A stretch of 64,000 nucleotides of DNA from an uncultured Ulvibacter sp. (GTDB lineage: Bacteria; Bacteroidota; Bacteroidia; Flavobacteriales; Flavobacteriaceae): the NCBI GenBank assembly GCA_938083445.1, contig CALKCP010000003.1:216979-280978 (forward strand), given 5' to 3'. The notes under the pieces were generated by a model. The model was not told where the DNA came from, searched no databases, and saw nothing but the letters and a program-made list of their open reading frames with translations. Shown here piece after piece: positions 36,708 to 46,712 of the stretch (the first letter of the stretch is position 1; each line of letters opens with the position of its first letter). The position numbers and the translations under genes were made by a program.

Positions 36708-37064
36708 ATGAAAAAGCTACTAGTAAGTACAATTTTAATTTTTATTGGAATAACAAGTTTTGCGCAAAATAAAAATGCAACCGCGATATTAGATGTGGAC
36801 GGTGTTTGCATGATGTGTAAAGAAAGAATTGAAAAGGCTTCCATAAAAACCAAAGGCGTTAAATCTGCTGTTTGGAATGTGAAAACCCACGAGTTGAATG
36901 TCATGTATGATGGCAGAAAGACAGATCTAGCAACCATTAGCAAAAATATTGCGGCGGTGGGGCATGATACTAAAACGATTAAAGCTTCCGATGAAGCCTA
37001 TAATAGCGTACATCCATGTTGCTTATATCGAGATGATGAAGTTATGAAGGATCACAAGAATTAA
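36708..37064 (+). CDS. Periplasmic heavy-metal-associated (HMA) domain protein
   Basis: A 118-residue exported protein. A signal peptide (residues 1-19, ending SFAQ) precedes a ferredoxin-like HMA domain (about 22-95) with the metal-binding motif CMMC in DVDGVCMMCKERIEKA. The tail adds another Cys pair in VHPCCLYRDD. Cytosolic HMA chaperones usually hand Cu(I) to P-type ATPases; the signal peptide here points instead to a periplasmic carrier receiving metal from the TonB-dependent receptor encoded four bases upstream. It is followed by a terminator. Confidence 0.88.
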   Translation: MKKLLVSTILIFIGITSFAQNKNATAILDVDGVCMMCKERIEKASIKTKGVKSAVWNVKTHELNVMYDGRKTDLATISKNIAAVGHDTKTIKASDEAYNSVHPCCLYRDDEVMKDHKN

Positions 37065-37088
37065 TTATTTTAATATTTAAACTTTTAT

Positions 37089-37121
37089 AAACCATCCCGA
37101 ATTCAATCGTGATGGTTTTTG
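37089..37121 (+). terminator. Intrinsic terminator after the HMA gene
   Basis: An eight-base-pair stem (AAACCATC with GATGGTTT) around a 14-base loop, followed by T-rich sequence. It lies 24 bases after the HMA stop and just before the next small gene, and marks the end of the metal-handling group. Confidence 0.7.
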
Positions 37122-37133
37122 TATTTTTATCAC

Positions 37134-37340
37134 ATGATTTTAAAGCCAAAAATACTTTTGTACATAATAACCGTCGCAGTAATTATAGGGGCAATAGTCT
37201 GGGAGTATTATATGCAACAGTGGTTGTCGTTTCAACCAAACGATGGGGAGGATGTGATGCGCACCGATTTGTTCGTTATTTGGCCTGTAGTCCTAACGTT
37301 AGTTTCTATTTCATTGTTTAGGATTTTTAATAAAGAATAA
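37134..37340 (+). CDS. Small two-helix membrane protein of unknown function
   Basis: A 68-residue protein with two hydrophobic helices (about residues 6-24 and 49-62) and the loop QQWLSFQPNDGEDVMRTDLF. The ATG at 37134 is preferred to an upstream TTG at 37119, which lies in the terminator's T-rich tail. Another frame over the same bases is open but has a less membrane-like, arginine-rich product. The stop lies eight bases before the next lipoprotein gene, suggesting one unit. No known family recognised. Confidence 0.55.
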   Translation: MILKPKILLYIITVAVIIGAIVWEYYMQQWLSFQPNDGEDVMRTDLFVIWPVVLTLVSISLFRIFNKE

Positions 37341-37348
37341 ACCATAAG

Positions 37349-38074
37349 ATGCTGCGAGTAGGTCTATTGTTCTGTGCTTTTAGTTTTATTAGTTGTTCAG
37401 AAATCACTTCGGAAACAGCTGTAGAAATTGTCAATAAGAGTATTGAAGCACATGGTGGCGACCGAACTTTTCAAGAATTAGAAGCTATTTCTTTTGCTAA
37501 AACAACAAGACTTTATAGAGAAGATGGTTCGTTAGAATCTGAAACAGTGCAAGAACAGTCTTTCACCTTGATACCAAATTATTTATTTGAAAGCCATTGG
37601 ATGGATGGTAATGACCAACATCAAATTACCTATAATCGAAACACTGTTTCTAAGCGAGTTAATAATGCGAATATAGCAGACCAAGAAGCTATTGAAAGTA
37701 CGCTGAAATTGGCTTTGTCTGCCGAGTATGTGTTTTTTCAACCGTTCAAGTTACAAGACAACAAAGGGCAATTAAGTTATGATGGAAAATATATGATGGG
37801 AGATTCAATTGAGACGTCAATTGTCGCGGTCAGGTATGAAAATGACACTCCTTCTTCCGATTCTTGGCGTTATTATTTCGATGAGAATTATCGTCTGTTA
37901 GCAGCTTCAGTTAAACACAATAACCGTATTAGTTTTATCGAGAATTTGGAATTCCAAACGTATAAAGGGATACTGTTTAATAAGGTTAGGAAGAGTTACT
38001 TTGTAGATAGTTTGTTTCAGAACAAACAACTTAGGGCAGCGTATCACTACGATATTATTGAGACCAGACCATGA
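37349..38074 (+). CDS. Lipoprotein with LolA-like/DUF6503-type sequence
   Basis: A 241-residue lipoprotein (signal ending SFISC, Cys16). The start of the mature protein, VEIVNKSIEAHGGDRTFQEL, is characteristic of Bacteroidota lipoproteins with a LolA/LppX-like open beta-barrel fold, and later strands (RYYFDENYRLLAASVKHNN) fit. I believe it belongs to the DUF6503 group, from memory. LolA-like folds carry lipids or lipoproteins, but the ligand here is unknown. It is convergent with groEL, and a terminator lies between them. Confidence 0.65.
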   Translation: MLRVGLLFCAFSFISCSEITSETAVEIVNKSIEAHGGDRTFQELEAISFAKTTRLYREDGSLESETVQEQSFTLIPNYLFESHWMDGNDQHQITYNRNTVSKRVNNANIADQEAIESTLKLALSAEYVFFQPFKLQDNKGQLSYDGKYMMGDSIETSIVAVRYENDTPSSDSWRYYFDENYRLLAASVKHNNRISFIENLEFQTYKGILFNKVRKSYFVDSLFQNKQLRAAYHYDIIETRP

Positions 38075-38098
38075 TTTAAATAGGTGTTTACGAAAAAT

Positions 38099-38141
38099 AA
38101 AACAACCCTATCAATGTTTTGAACTCTGATAGGGTTGTTAA
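38099..38141 (-). terminator. Intrinsic terminator after groEL
   Basis: A 13-base-pair perfect inverted repeat (AACAACCCTATCA with TGATAGGGTTGTT). On the minus strand it is followed by a T-rich run, so it mainly ends groEL transcripts; it may also stop transcripts of the convergent lipoprotein gene. Confidence 0.85.
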
Positions 38142-38163
38142 AATATACTCTACGCTTTATTGT

Positions 38164-39798
<1,635 letters not shown>

Positions 39799-39899
39799 TT
39801 AGTCTCTTTTAGGCTTATATACGCTGTGCTTTAAGCCGATTTAATTTAGTTTAATAAATAGATTGTAAATAAAAACATACTGTTTATAATCTACAGCAA

Positions 39900-40175
39900 T
39901 TAAATAATTGCTAATATATCTTCCTCACGCATTATGAGGTAATCTTTTCCATCAAGTTTTAATTCACTTCCGGAGTACTTTCCGTACAATACAATATCTC
40001 CGACCTTCACAGTCATCTTATAATCTTCTTTTCCTTTACCAACAGCAACTACTTTTCCTTGCTGAGGTTTTTCTTTTGCAGAATCTGGAATATATAATCC
40101 AGAAGCGGTCTTGGTTTCGGCTTCTTGAGGCTCTACAAGAACTCTGTCAGAAAGTGGTTGAATTTTTAATGCCAT
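39900..40175 (-). CDS. groS: Co-chaperonin GroES
   Basis: The lid of the GroEL cage, a 91-residue protein. Landmarks are [20 protein letters not shown] with the mobile loop at about residues 18-30, GKVVAVGKG near 44, [20 protein letters not shown] near 60, and [12 protein letters not shown] at the end. The ATG at 40175 gives the normal N-terminus [12 protein letters not shown]; an ATG two codons upstream is less likely. Confidence 0.97.
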   Translation of the reverse strand: MALKIQPLSDRVLVEPQEAETKTASGLYIPDSAKEKPQQGKVVAVGKGKEDYKMTVKVGDIVLYGKYSGSELKLDGKDYLIMREEDILAII

Positions 40176-40272
40176 TTTCAATATATAATTTAGTGGTTCA
40201 ACTTTATTTTAAATGTTTTCACTTTTACTACGTCAGAAATTATGCCATCGGTTAACAACTGACAATTATGAA

Positions 40273-40307
40273 TAAAAAAATGCCAGCTCGTGACAAGCTG
40301 GCATTTT
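40273..40307 (-). terminator. Intrinsic terminator after secG
   Basis: A 12-base-pair stem (AAAATGCCAGCT with AGCTGGCATTTT, loop of seven bases). Read on the minus strand it is followed by a T run, 25 bases after the secG stop. It separates the miaB-secG operon from groES. Confidence 0.88.
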
Positions 40308-40331
40308 AAAAAGTTCTATTTGAGGATGTGA

Positions 40332-40685
40332 TTATTGACCACCTCCATTATTTTCCATATCACCGCCTGTTTGCACAGGTGCATCCGTAGATGTTGGTAA
40401 CACATTTTGTATTGCGCTTTCGTCGAATGCTTTTGATTGATTGGCATCACTTCCCATTAATGGGATGCTCGACAGCAAGATTAATGCTATCATAATACCT
40501 CCTAACGTCCAAGTACTCTTGTCAAGAAAATCTGTCGTTTTTTGTACTCCTCCCATTTGTTGGGTTCCTCCACCTCCAAAAGATGAGGAAAGACCTCCGC
40601 CTTTTGGGTTTTGTACCATAATAACTACGATCAGTAAAAATGCTACGATCATGATTAAAATTAAAAATATTGTAAATGTGCTCAT
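40332..40685 (-). CDS. secG: Preprotein translocase subunit SecG
   Basis: The small SecYEG subunit that assists SecA-driven export. The 117-residue protein has two membrane helices (about 4-23 and 57-75) flanking the family landmark VVIMVQNPKGGGLSSSFGGG near residue 20-39 and TDFLDKSTWTLG near 51. The tail is poorly ordered and Gly/Asn-rich (GGDMENNGGGQ), longer than in Escherichia coli. The ATG shares one base with the stop of the upstream TPR gene (TAATG). Confidence 0.95.
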   Translation of the reverse strand: MSTFTIFLILIMIVAFLLIVVIMVQNPKGGGLSSSFGGGGTQQMGGVQKTTDFLDKSTWTLGGIMIALILLSSIPLMGSDANQSKAFDESAIQNVLPTSTDAPVQTGGDMENNGGGQ

Positions 40686-41599
40686 TACTCTTCTGTGTTT
40701 ATCAGTTTTTCAATTCCCCTAATTTGGTCTGCAAAGAAACCACTTTTTTCGGGATATTTCAAAATTAAAATTTTATATGCTTTTATTGCTTTCGAATAAT
40801 TTTTTTGCTGCAAGTACACTTTGGCTAGTGTTTCAGTCATTAATGCCTCAGGTGTCTGCGAATAGGGGCTTGCGATATATTCGGATTTTGGGCTGTAGTC
40901 TTTTTTCTTTAATGACGGTGCTTTGACGGGTAATTTTGGTTTGTCCTGAATAAACTTTTCTATTAATTTATTTTTGCGTTCTCGCTCTTTAGAAGCCTCA
41001 GAAGTCTCTGCTTTTAAAGGATTAGCCCTATCGATAGGTTGGGCTTTTGTCAATTGCAGCCACTCGCTAAAGGAATGGGTATCTTTTTTTGTGAATTCTA
41101 GGGGTTTATGAACACCCAAGGTTATTTCTTTTGGCGACGCTGTTTTTTCTTGTTCGTCAATATTGGCAACTATTTCGGTAACAGACGTCACTTTTCTTTC
41201 AAATAAATCTGGGTCTAAAACAGCCTCTGCTTTTTTTAGCTCTTCTTTAATTTGTGTATCAATCTCCATACTTACAGCTTCTGAAATATCATCAGAAACA
41301 GTTTCAATTTCATTTATAGATGGGTCGTGACTAAGTATTTCCTTGGAGATTTTGTTTTGAGTAAAACTATCGGAGGTTATATAGTCAAATAAAATATCCC
41401 GATCGGTAGTATAGGCCGCTGTTACTTTGAGTGAATCGTTATATAAGAAACTATTATTATTGTTTAGCGCCTTCAATTGCAGGGCTCTAGCGCATTGAAA
41501 ATAGGGGTATGTTTCAATCACTGCAGACAGCAAAGACATTTCATCCTTTCCTATTTTTTGAGGATGTGCCAATAGATTTGTATAAATTTCAATATTCAA
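40685..41599 (-). CDS. Tetratricopeptide-repeat-like protein, envelope operon
   Basis: A 304-residue protein with no signal peptide. Its N-terminal part (about 1-75) is helical with LLAHPQKIGKDEMSLLSAVI and YPYFQCARALQLKAL; a long acidic and low-complexity middle follows (about 85-240); and a TPR-like pair closes it (TETLAKVYLQQKNYSKAIKA, YKILILKYPEKSGFFADQIR). It is coupled to secG by TAATG and starts four bases after lptE. A protein of this kind between lptE and secG is usual in flavobacteria, but its function is not known to me. Confidence 0.78.
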   Translation of the reverse strand: MNIEIYTNLLAHPQKIGKDEMSLLSAVIETYPYFQCARALQLKALNNNNSFLYNDSLKVTAAYTTDRDILFDYITSDSFTQNKISKEILSHDPSINEIETVSDDISEAVSMEIDTQIKEELKKAEAVLDPDLFERKVTSVTEIVANIDEQEKTASPKEITLGVHKPLEFTKKDTHSFSEWLQLTKAQPIDRANPLKAETSEASKERERKNKLIEKFIQDKPKLPVKAPSLKKKDYSPKSEYIASPYSQTPEALMTETLAKVYLQQKNYSKAIKAYKILILKYPEKSGFFADQIRGIEKLINTEE

Positions 41600-41603
41600 A
41601 ATA

Positions 41604-42116
41604 TTACCAATTAGCTAAGGATTTGTTAAAAACATCTTGTGTGATGCGCTCAAAGATAACACTAATAGCGTCGTCTAAGGTTGCACCAATTAGTTGTGAG
41701 CTACCGGGGTAGTCATAATAAAAAGAAAATCGCTGCTCAAAATCTTTTGTTTGGTCGCTAGTATTTATAAAGCGCACATTTACTCCTATTGTCAATCTAT
41801 TTTGTGCCGCTGTACTCTGAGACGTTGCCGTAATAGGAGCTATATAGTATTCTACGATTTCTCCTTCGAAAATCAAATCACCGCTATTTGTTACTAAATC
41901 GAGGCTAGTTTGATTTAACAAAATGTTTTGTAGCGATTGCGTAAAAGAGCGATCAATCCCCGGTTGAATAATGGGCGCGTTGTTTTGAAAATAACTTACC
42001 TGAAACGTCTTGGTAGTCGAATAATCAATATCCGCACCTGTAAACGAGTAGACTCCGCATCCAATCATAATACTGGATATAGCTATTAGAAGAAATGCTT
42101 TTTTTATTTTTTTCAT
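41604..42116 (-). CDS. lptE: LPS assembly lipoprotein LptE family
   Basis: The outer-membrane lipoprotein plugging the LptD barrel that inserts LPS into the outer leaflet. The 170-residue protein has a lipoprotein signal ending SIMIGC (Cys20) and the family pattern CGVYSFTGADI after it, followed by PIIQPGIDRSFTQSLQNILL and the VNVRFINTSDQTKDFEQRFS strand region. It starts 30 bases after the sigma-54 activator gene. LptC is encoded at 1826-2395. Confidence 0.88.
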   Translation of the reverse strand: MKKIKKAFLLIAISSIMIGCGVYSFTGADIDYSTTKTFQVSYFQNNAPIIQPGIDRSFTQSLQNILLNQTSLDLVTNSGDLIFEGEIVEYYIAPITATSQSTAAQNRLTIGVNVRFINTSDQTKDFEQRFSFYYDYPGSSQLIGATLDDAISVIFERITQDVFNKSLANW

Positions 42117-42146
42117 ACCCTATTAAAGAAAGAAATTCTTCCCAAG

Positions 42147-43427
42147 TTACAAATTATATTGCTTAATTTTTCGATACAGTGTTCTTTCCGAAATGCCTAA
42201 TTCATCTGCAGCATCTTTACGCTTTCCTTGATATTTTTCTAAAGATTTTTTAATGAGTTCCAATTCTTTTTGCTGCAGTGATAAATTTTCTTCTTCTTTA
42301 ATTTCTTCTGCAAAAACGTATTTGTCTTTTTGTGGTTCAGATGCCTTTTCTGCGATATTTAGAACTTCAAAATCATTCTGATTGCCTAATGAGCTATCTG
42401 TTTCATCTATTGGTGCTAATGCTTCTTCGCTTTCATCTCCTTCCGAATATATTTTATTAATTAAAGACGAATTTTCTTCTTTAACCTTGGCGGCATTGCC
42501 ACTTTTCATTAACTCTAATGTAAGTTTTTTAAGGTCATTGACATCGCGTTTCATATCAAACAATACCTTGTATAGAATTTCCCGTTCACTGCTGAAATCT
42601 CCGTCCGATTTCTTACCGCCAATAACTGCCGGAAGGTTGCTTCCCATATCGGGCAGATAATTTTTTAAAGTTGCATAGCTAATGTCTCGATTTTGTTCTA
42701 ATACTGAAATCTGCTCGGCAACATTGCGAAGTTGCCGAATATTGCCACTCCAGCGGTATTTAAGAAGAATATCAGTGGCTTCAGGGCTTAATCGAATGGT
42801 CGGCATTTTATATTTTTGCGCAAAGTCTGAAGCGAATTTCCGAAATAACAAATGGATGTCTTCACTTCGCTCCCGCAACGGAGGTAAGTTTATTTCTACA
42901 GTGCTTAATCTGTAGTAAAGATCCTCTCTAAACTTCCCATTATTGATAGCCTTTACCATTTTTGTATTTGTAGCCGCTACGATACGAACATCCGTCTTTT
43001 GAATTTGTGAGGATCCGACTTTTAAAAACTCGCCATTCTCCAGCACCCTAAGCAATCGCACCTGAGTGGGTAATGGTAACTCACCAACTTCATCAAGAAA
43101 AATAGTCCCTCCATCTGCAACTTCAAAATACCCGCTTCGCGTTGAGGAGGCTCCAGTAAAGGCGCCTTTTTCGTGTCCGAAAAGCTCGCTGTCTATAGTG
43201 CCTTCTGGTATTGCACCACAATTTACTGCAATGTATTTGGCGTGCTTCCTATGCGATAAAGAATGTATGATTTTTGGAATACTCTCTTTACCAACGCCAC
43301 TTTCCCCTGTTACTAAAACAGATATATCGGTAGGGGCAACTTGCATTGCTTTTTCTATAGCACGGTTTAGCTTGGCATCATTTCCTATGATTCCAAATCG
43401 TTGCTTTACTGGTTGAATGTTTTCCAT
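42147..43427 (-). CDS. Sigma-54-dependent activator without receiver domain
   Basis: A 426-residue enhancer-binding protein that drives sigma-54 RNA polymerase by ATP hydrolysis. It begins almost at once with the AAA+ domain (about residues 10-240): Walker A GESGVGKE, the sigma-54 contact loop KGAFTGASS, Walker B GGTIFLDEVGELPLPTQ, and RLSTVEINLPPLRERSEDI. A linker with acidic low complexity (about 280-370) follows, then a Fis-type helix-turn-helix at the C-terminus (KDAADELGISERTLYRKIKQ). No receiver, GAF or PAS domain precedes the ATPase, so control must come through expression or partners. It lies between miaB and lptE. Confidence 0.9.
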   Translation of the reverse strand: MENIQPVKQRFGIIGNDAKLNRAIEKAMQVAPTDISVLVTGESGVGKESIPKIIHSLSHRKHAKYIAVNCGAIPEGTIDSELFGHEKGAFTGASSTRSGYFEVADGGTIFLDEVGELPLPTQVRLLRVLENGEFLKVGSSQIQKTDVRIVAATNTKMVKAINNGKFREDLYYRLSTVEINLPPLRERSEDIHLLFRKFASDFAQKYKMPTIRLSPEATDILLKYRWSGNIRQLRNVAEQISVLEQNRDISYATLKNYLPDMGSNLPAVIGGKKSDGDFSSEREILYKVLFDMKRDVNDLKKLTLELMKSGNAAKVKEENSSLINKIYSEGDESEEALAPIDETDSSLGNQNDFEVLNIAEKASEPQKDKYVFAEEIKEEENLSLQQKELELIKKSLEKYQGKRKDAADELGISERTLYRKIKQYNL

Positions 43428-43469
43428 AATCTTATCCCAACAAAAGCGGGGATCTATTTAATACATTAT

Positions 43470-44918
43470 TTATTGATTCTTGCTGTAACCAACAGCTTCG
43501 CCGATTAAGGTCGCGCTAGTGCAATCTGTTATTTTCACCATAACGAAATCTCCGGGCTGATAATTTTCCTTAGGGAAAACGACCACAAGACTTTGTTGAT
43601 TTCTGCCACTCCAATCACCATCACTTTTTTTAGATTCTCTTTCGATGAGCACTTCCATAATTTTTCCCAGACACTGTTTTGTTCTGCTGGCGCTATGGCC
43701 TCGCTGCGCGTCAACGATTTCAGTAAGACGTCGCTTTTTTGTTTCCTCGGAAATATCATCTTCTAATTTACGAGCCGCCATCGTACCAGGGCGTTCCGAA
43801 TATTTGAACATATACCCAAAATAAAATTGGACATATTCCATTAGACTCAAAGTGTCTTGGTGGTCTTCCTCAGTTTCAGTGGGAAAGCCGGTAATTATAT
43901 CCTGTGAAATGCCACATCCTGGAATGATTTCAAGAATTTTATCTATAAGTTGCATATACTCTTCTCGTGTATGCTGTCGATTCATTTCTTTTAATATTCT
44001 CGTGCTTCCGCTTTGAAAGGGCAAGTGAATATAGTCACAGATATTTGGATATTTGGCCATTGTGTGTAAAACATCCTCTGTCATATCCTGTGGATTTGAA
44101 GTGGAAAACCGAATACGCATTTTTGGCTGTGCTTCAGCGACCATCGCCAGTAGATTCGAAAAAGAAGTCGCTGTGGCCTTTTCCATTTCCGAAGCATTTT
44201 TAAACTCTTTTTTTAAACCACCGCCATACCATAAATAGCTGTCAACGTTCTGTCCTAGCAACGTAATTTCTTTATACCCTTTGGAGGCTAAATCGTGTAC
44301 TTCCTCTAAAATACTTTTTGGATCTCTACTGCGTTCTCTCCCCCGAGTAAAAGGTACTACACAAAAAGTACACATATTGTCGCATCCTCTTGTGATACTA
44401 ACCAAAGCGTTGATCCCGTTTGTGTTTAATCGCACCGGAGAAACATCGCCATAGGTTTCATCTTTCGATAAAAGCACATTCACAGCATCTCGACCATCTT
44501 CAACTTCTTTGAGGAGATTTGGAATGTCTTTATAGGCATCTGGCCCAACGACCATGTCGACAATTTTTTCTTCATCAAGGAACTTTTCCTTTAGGCGCTC
44601 TGCCATACAACCAAGCACCCCAACCTTCATTTTAGGATTGATTCGCTTTACGGCATTGTATTTTTCCAGACGCTTCCGCACTGTTTGTTCGGCCTTATCT
44701 CTTATCGAGCAGGTATTCACTAAAACCAGATCGGCATCTTCGAGCTTTTGAGTGGTATTATAGCCTTGATCTGCGAGAATAGAAGCTACAATTTCACTAT
44801 CACTAAAGTTCATTTGGCATCCGTAACTTTCTATATAAAGTTTACGGCTGTTATTGGGCTTGGCCTCAATTGTTAGTGAGGCGCCTTGTTTTGATTCGTC
44901 AATAATCTTATCTTCCAT
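43470..44918 (-). CDS. miaB: tRNA-2-methylthio-N6-dimethylallyladenosine synthase MiaB
   Basis: A radical-SAM methylthiotransferase modifying A37 of tRNAs reading codons that start with U. The 482-residue protein has the N-terminal UPF0004 domain (YIESYGCQMNFSDSEIVASI near residue 30), the radical-SAM CxxxCxxC in CDNMCTFCVVPFTRGRERSR near 187, and a C-terminal TRAM domain. I chose the ATG at 44918 over one at 44957, since the extra residues are not family-like. It is the first gene of the operon running to secG. Confidence 0.94.
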   Translation of the reverse strand: MEDKIIDESKQGASLTIEAKPNNSRKLYIESYGCQMNFSDSEIVASILADQGYNTTQKLEDADLVLVNTCSIRDKAEQTVRKRLEKYNAVKRINPKMKVGVLGCMAERLKEKFLDEEKIVDMVVGPDAYKDIPNLLKEVEDGRDAVNVLLSKDETYGDVSPVRLNTNGINALVSITRGCDNMCTFCVVPFTRGRERSRDPKSILEEVHDLASKGYKEITLLGQNVDSYLWYGGGLKKEFKNASEMEKATATSFSNLLAMVAEAQPKMRIRFSTSNPQDMTEDVLHTMAKYPNICDYIHLPFQSGSTRILKEMNRQHTREEYMQLIDKILEIIPGCGISQDIITGFPTETEEDHQDTLSLMEYVQFYFGYMFKYSERPGTMAARKLEDDISEETKKRRLTEIVDAQRGHSASRTKQCLGKIMEVLIERESKKSDGDWSGRNQQSLVVVFPKENYQPGDFVMVKITDCTSATLIGEAVGYSKNQ

Positions 44919-44965
44919 ATATGCATTCCGCTTGAGCTGCAGCAAACAAGCAATCAATTAGTATA

Positions 44966-44997
44966 CAAAGGTACAATTAAATTAGTGTTTGTGACAA
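44966..44997 (-). promoter_or_regulatory. Candidate Bacteroidota promoter for the miaB operon
   Basis: On the minus strand TTG (44997-44995) and TACCTTTG (44973-44966) are 21 bases apart, close to the family pattern of TTG and TAnnTTTG. The ATG at 44918 is 47 bases downstream. A second TATCTTTG on the same strand (45061-45054) lies further upstream without a clear -33 element. Confidence 0.45.
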
Positions 44998-45160
44998 AGT
45001 GGCAGATTTCTTTTTCACAGCATCTTTTGCATATACATCCTGTATTATTTGCACAAAGATATGATGGGGTTCGATGGGGAGGCTTCGCTGAATTTAGAGA
45101 AGTTGTACTTAGTTTACAGCAACAGTGACAGGAAATGGACTTGTTGGTGGATTTAATTTA

Positions 45161-46015
45161 TCAATTTATTAAGGTGTCAATGGGCGCAAAATTATACGTT
45201 AGTAGGCCATTGGTGTTGTTCAATAATAAGACTTGGTTGTCTTCATTAAGATACCATATTCCATTGCCTAAAAAGGTGATGTCATTTGTGTCTATGTATT
45301 CAAATGTGGACGTTTTATATCCCAGGTCGCCTCCAATAAAGTAGATGTCGATCCCTCTATTTTTTGCATCAAGAAATTTGGGATAGATTTCACTTTGGAA
45401 ATTATTATCATTGTGACAATAATAACAATCTCCTTTTTTGCCATTACAAACAGTATTTATCAATGGATCCATAAACGGATGCTCATTCATAAAAATTAAT
45501 TTATGACTAAGTACCACAATACTTTTAGACGAAACGGTATCCAGCACTCCAAACAAGAACTCTTTTTGAGCTCCTACAATGGAGCTTAAGCTGTCTTGTG
45601 AATCTAATGTGATAAAGGCAATGTCATTCTTATTACGAAAATGGTACTTGTTTTTATTGGTTACTTCTCGAAATCTTTGGTCCGTAGTCCTATCATGATT
45701 GCCAATACTCCAAAGCGTATTTTTATTAGTAAGATCGAAAACTGCATTTAAATGGGCAGTGATATCATTATTTTCAAATGACTCCTCAGCAAGGTCGCCC
45801 CCTAACAAAGTCATGTCAAAATCGTCAAAATTAATGTCGTATATTTTTGAATATACGCCGTCATTAGTATCTAATCTTGTGTGCGATAAATAGATGTAAT
45901 TTTCACTTACAATGGCAGTAGGGTTTTCATTCACAGAGTCTTCACTGTTGCTAGTTTTACCGCTACAACCTAAAATGAATACACTAACTATTAATATTCT
46001 CAATTCCGCGTACAT
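45161..46015 (-). CDS. Metallophosphoesterase-like lipoprotein with altered first and last motifs
   Basis: A 284-residue lipoprotein (signal ending VFILGC, Cys17) with a calcineurin-like fold. Motifs II-IV look intact: LLGGDLAEE, SIGNHDRT, and IVVLSHKLIF. In contrast the first block reads YLSHTRLD where the family has SDTHL, and the last reads GGDLGYKT where GHxH is expected. Two metal-ligand positions are thus changed, so activity is doubtful or uses different residues. The start overlaps the VTC gene by 32 bases. It should be anchored to a membrane outside the cytosol, next to the products of the VTC, CotH and DUF4956 genes. Confidence 0.75.
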   Translation of the reverse strand: MYAELRILIVSVFILGCSGKTSNSEDSVNENPTAIVSENYIYLSHTRLDTNDGVYSKIYDINFDDFDMTLLGGDLAEESFENNDITAHLNAVFDLTNKNTLWSIGNHDRTTDQRFREVTNKNKYHFRNKNDIAFITLDSQDSLSSIVGAQKEFLFGVLDTVSSKSIVVLSHKLIFMNEHPFMDPLINTVCNGKKGDCYYCHNDNNFQSEIYPKFLDAKNRGIDIYFIGGDLGYKTSTFEYIDTNDITFLGNGIWYLNEDNQVLLLNNTNGLLTYNFAPIDTLIN

Positions 46016-46712
46016 ATTTTGAATTTTTGGATAACCTGCAGTCAATCTCTTGTGACAATTGCCTACTTTCATCGTCGTATTCTCGTTTGTATTTTAATTC
46101 TAAAACAATATCAGTAAGTCCCATTTCAGACGTTTTATAATTTTTGAATTGAGGGTTATAAAAGAGCATATTATAATCGATCGTGATTCTAAATTTGCCA
46201 CAGTCGGAAAGAAAGTACCGCCTTTCATATGAGTTATACAAGGTAGGGGTTAATATTTGAAGTTTATTAAAAAATTGGGGAGCATCCATTGTGGCTATCT
46301 CCTTTACAAGCGTTTCATAAACCTTATCTACGGCACATTTTTCAATGTTCAGATTAAAATTATTAAGATTAAGAGAAACCTTATCACCAACATCACCAAA
46401 TTTTTTTTTAATTTCCAGAGTGGGGTTGTTTATTTCTGAAAAATCGTCTCCGTACCATCGAAATCGATACTTTTCTCTAATATGGTCGCCCGAAACATTT
46501 TGAGTGTAAAAGCTAAAACTCTGGTCATCTAAGTAGATGTTGTTTACAGATCTTCGTTCATATATCTCACTAAATCCATAGCTATTAGATAGTACGGTAT
46601 TTTCAATAATATCCTCTACCTGCGATGCTGTGTACACAAATTTGCGCTCAAACCTGAGGTTTTGAAATACAGGTTCTGCCTGGTTTTTATCTACTACTTT
46701 TTCCAAATTCAT
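45984..46712 (-). CDS. VTC-domain polyphosphate polymerase-like protein
   Basis: A 242-residue soluble protein of the VTC family, whose eukaryotic members make polyphosphate from ATP inside a basic tunnel. Conserved elements are in order: LRFERKFVYT near residue 23, NNIYLDDQ, REKYRFRWYGD, NPTLEIKKKFGD, TPTLYNSYERRYF near 160, RITIDYN, DIVLELKYKREYDD near 200, and SKYVRGIE near the end. These supply the Arg/Lys tunnel and the metal-binding Glu. It has no signal peptide. It overlaps the CotH gene by 26 bases. The product may be polyphosphate or a related polymer; the sequence does not decide this. Confidence 0.85.
   Translation of the reverse strand: MNLEKVVDKNQAEPVFQNLRFERKFVYTASQVEDIIENTVLSNSYGFSEIYERRSVNNIYLDDQSFSFYTQNVSGDHIREKYRFRWYGDDFSEINNPTLEIKKKFGDVGDKVSLNLNNFNLNIEKCAVDKVYETLVKEIATMDAPQFFNKLQILTPTLYNSYERRYFLSDCGKFRITIDYNMLFYNPQFKNYKTSEMGLTDIVLELKYKREYDDESRQLSQEIDCRLSKNSKYVRGIENINS

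Noticed and set aside
37109..37321. Second open frame over the small membrane protein at 37134-37340
   Set aside because: Its product is arginine- and asparagine-rich without membrane segments, and it begins inside the terminator, while the other frame gives two clean helices and ends eight bases before the next gene.
40176..40331. CIRCE or other heat-shock operator upstream of groES
   Set aside because: No TTAGCACTC-N9-GAGTGCTAA-like repeat was found; the only inverted repeat is the secG terminator.
45135..45344. Open frame on the plus strand across the end of the phosphoesterase-like gene
   Set aside because: It lies antisense to a lipoprotein gene with clear family motifs and has no family-like features itself.
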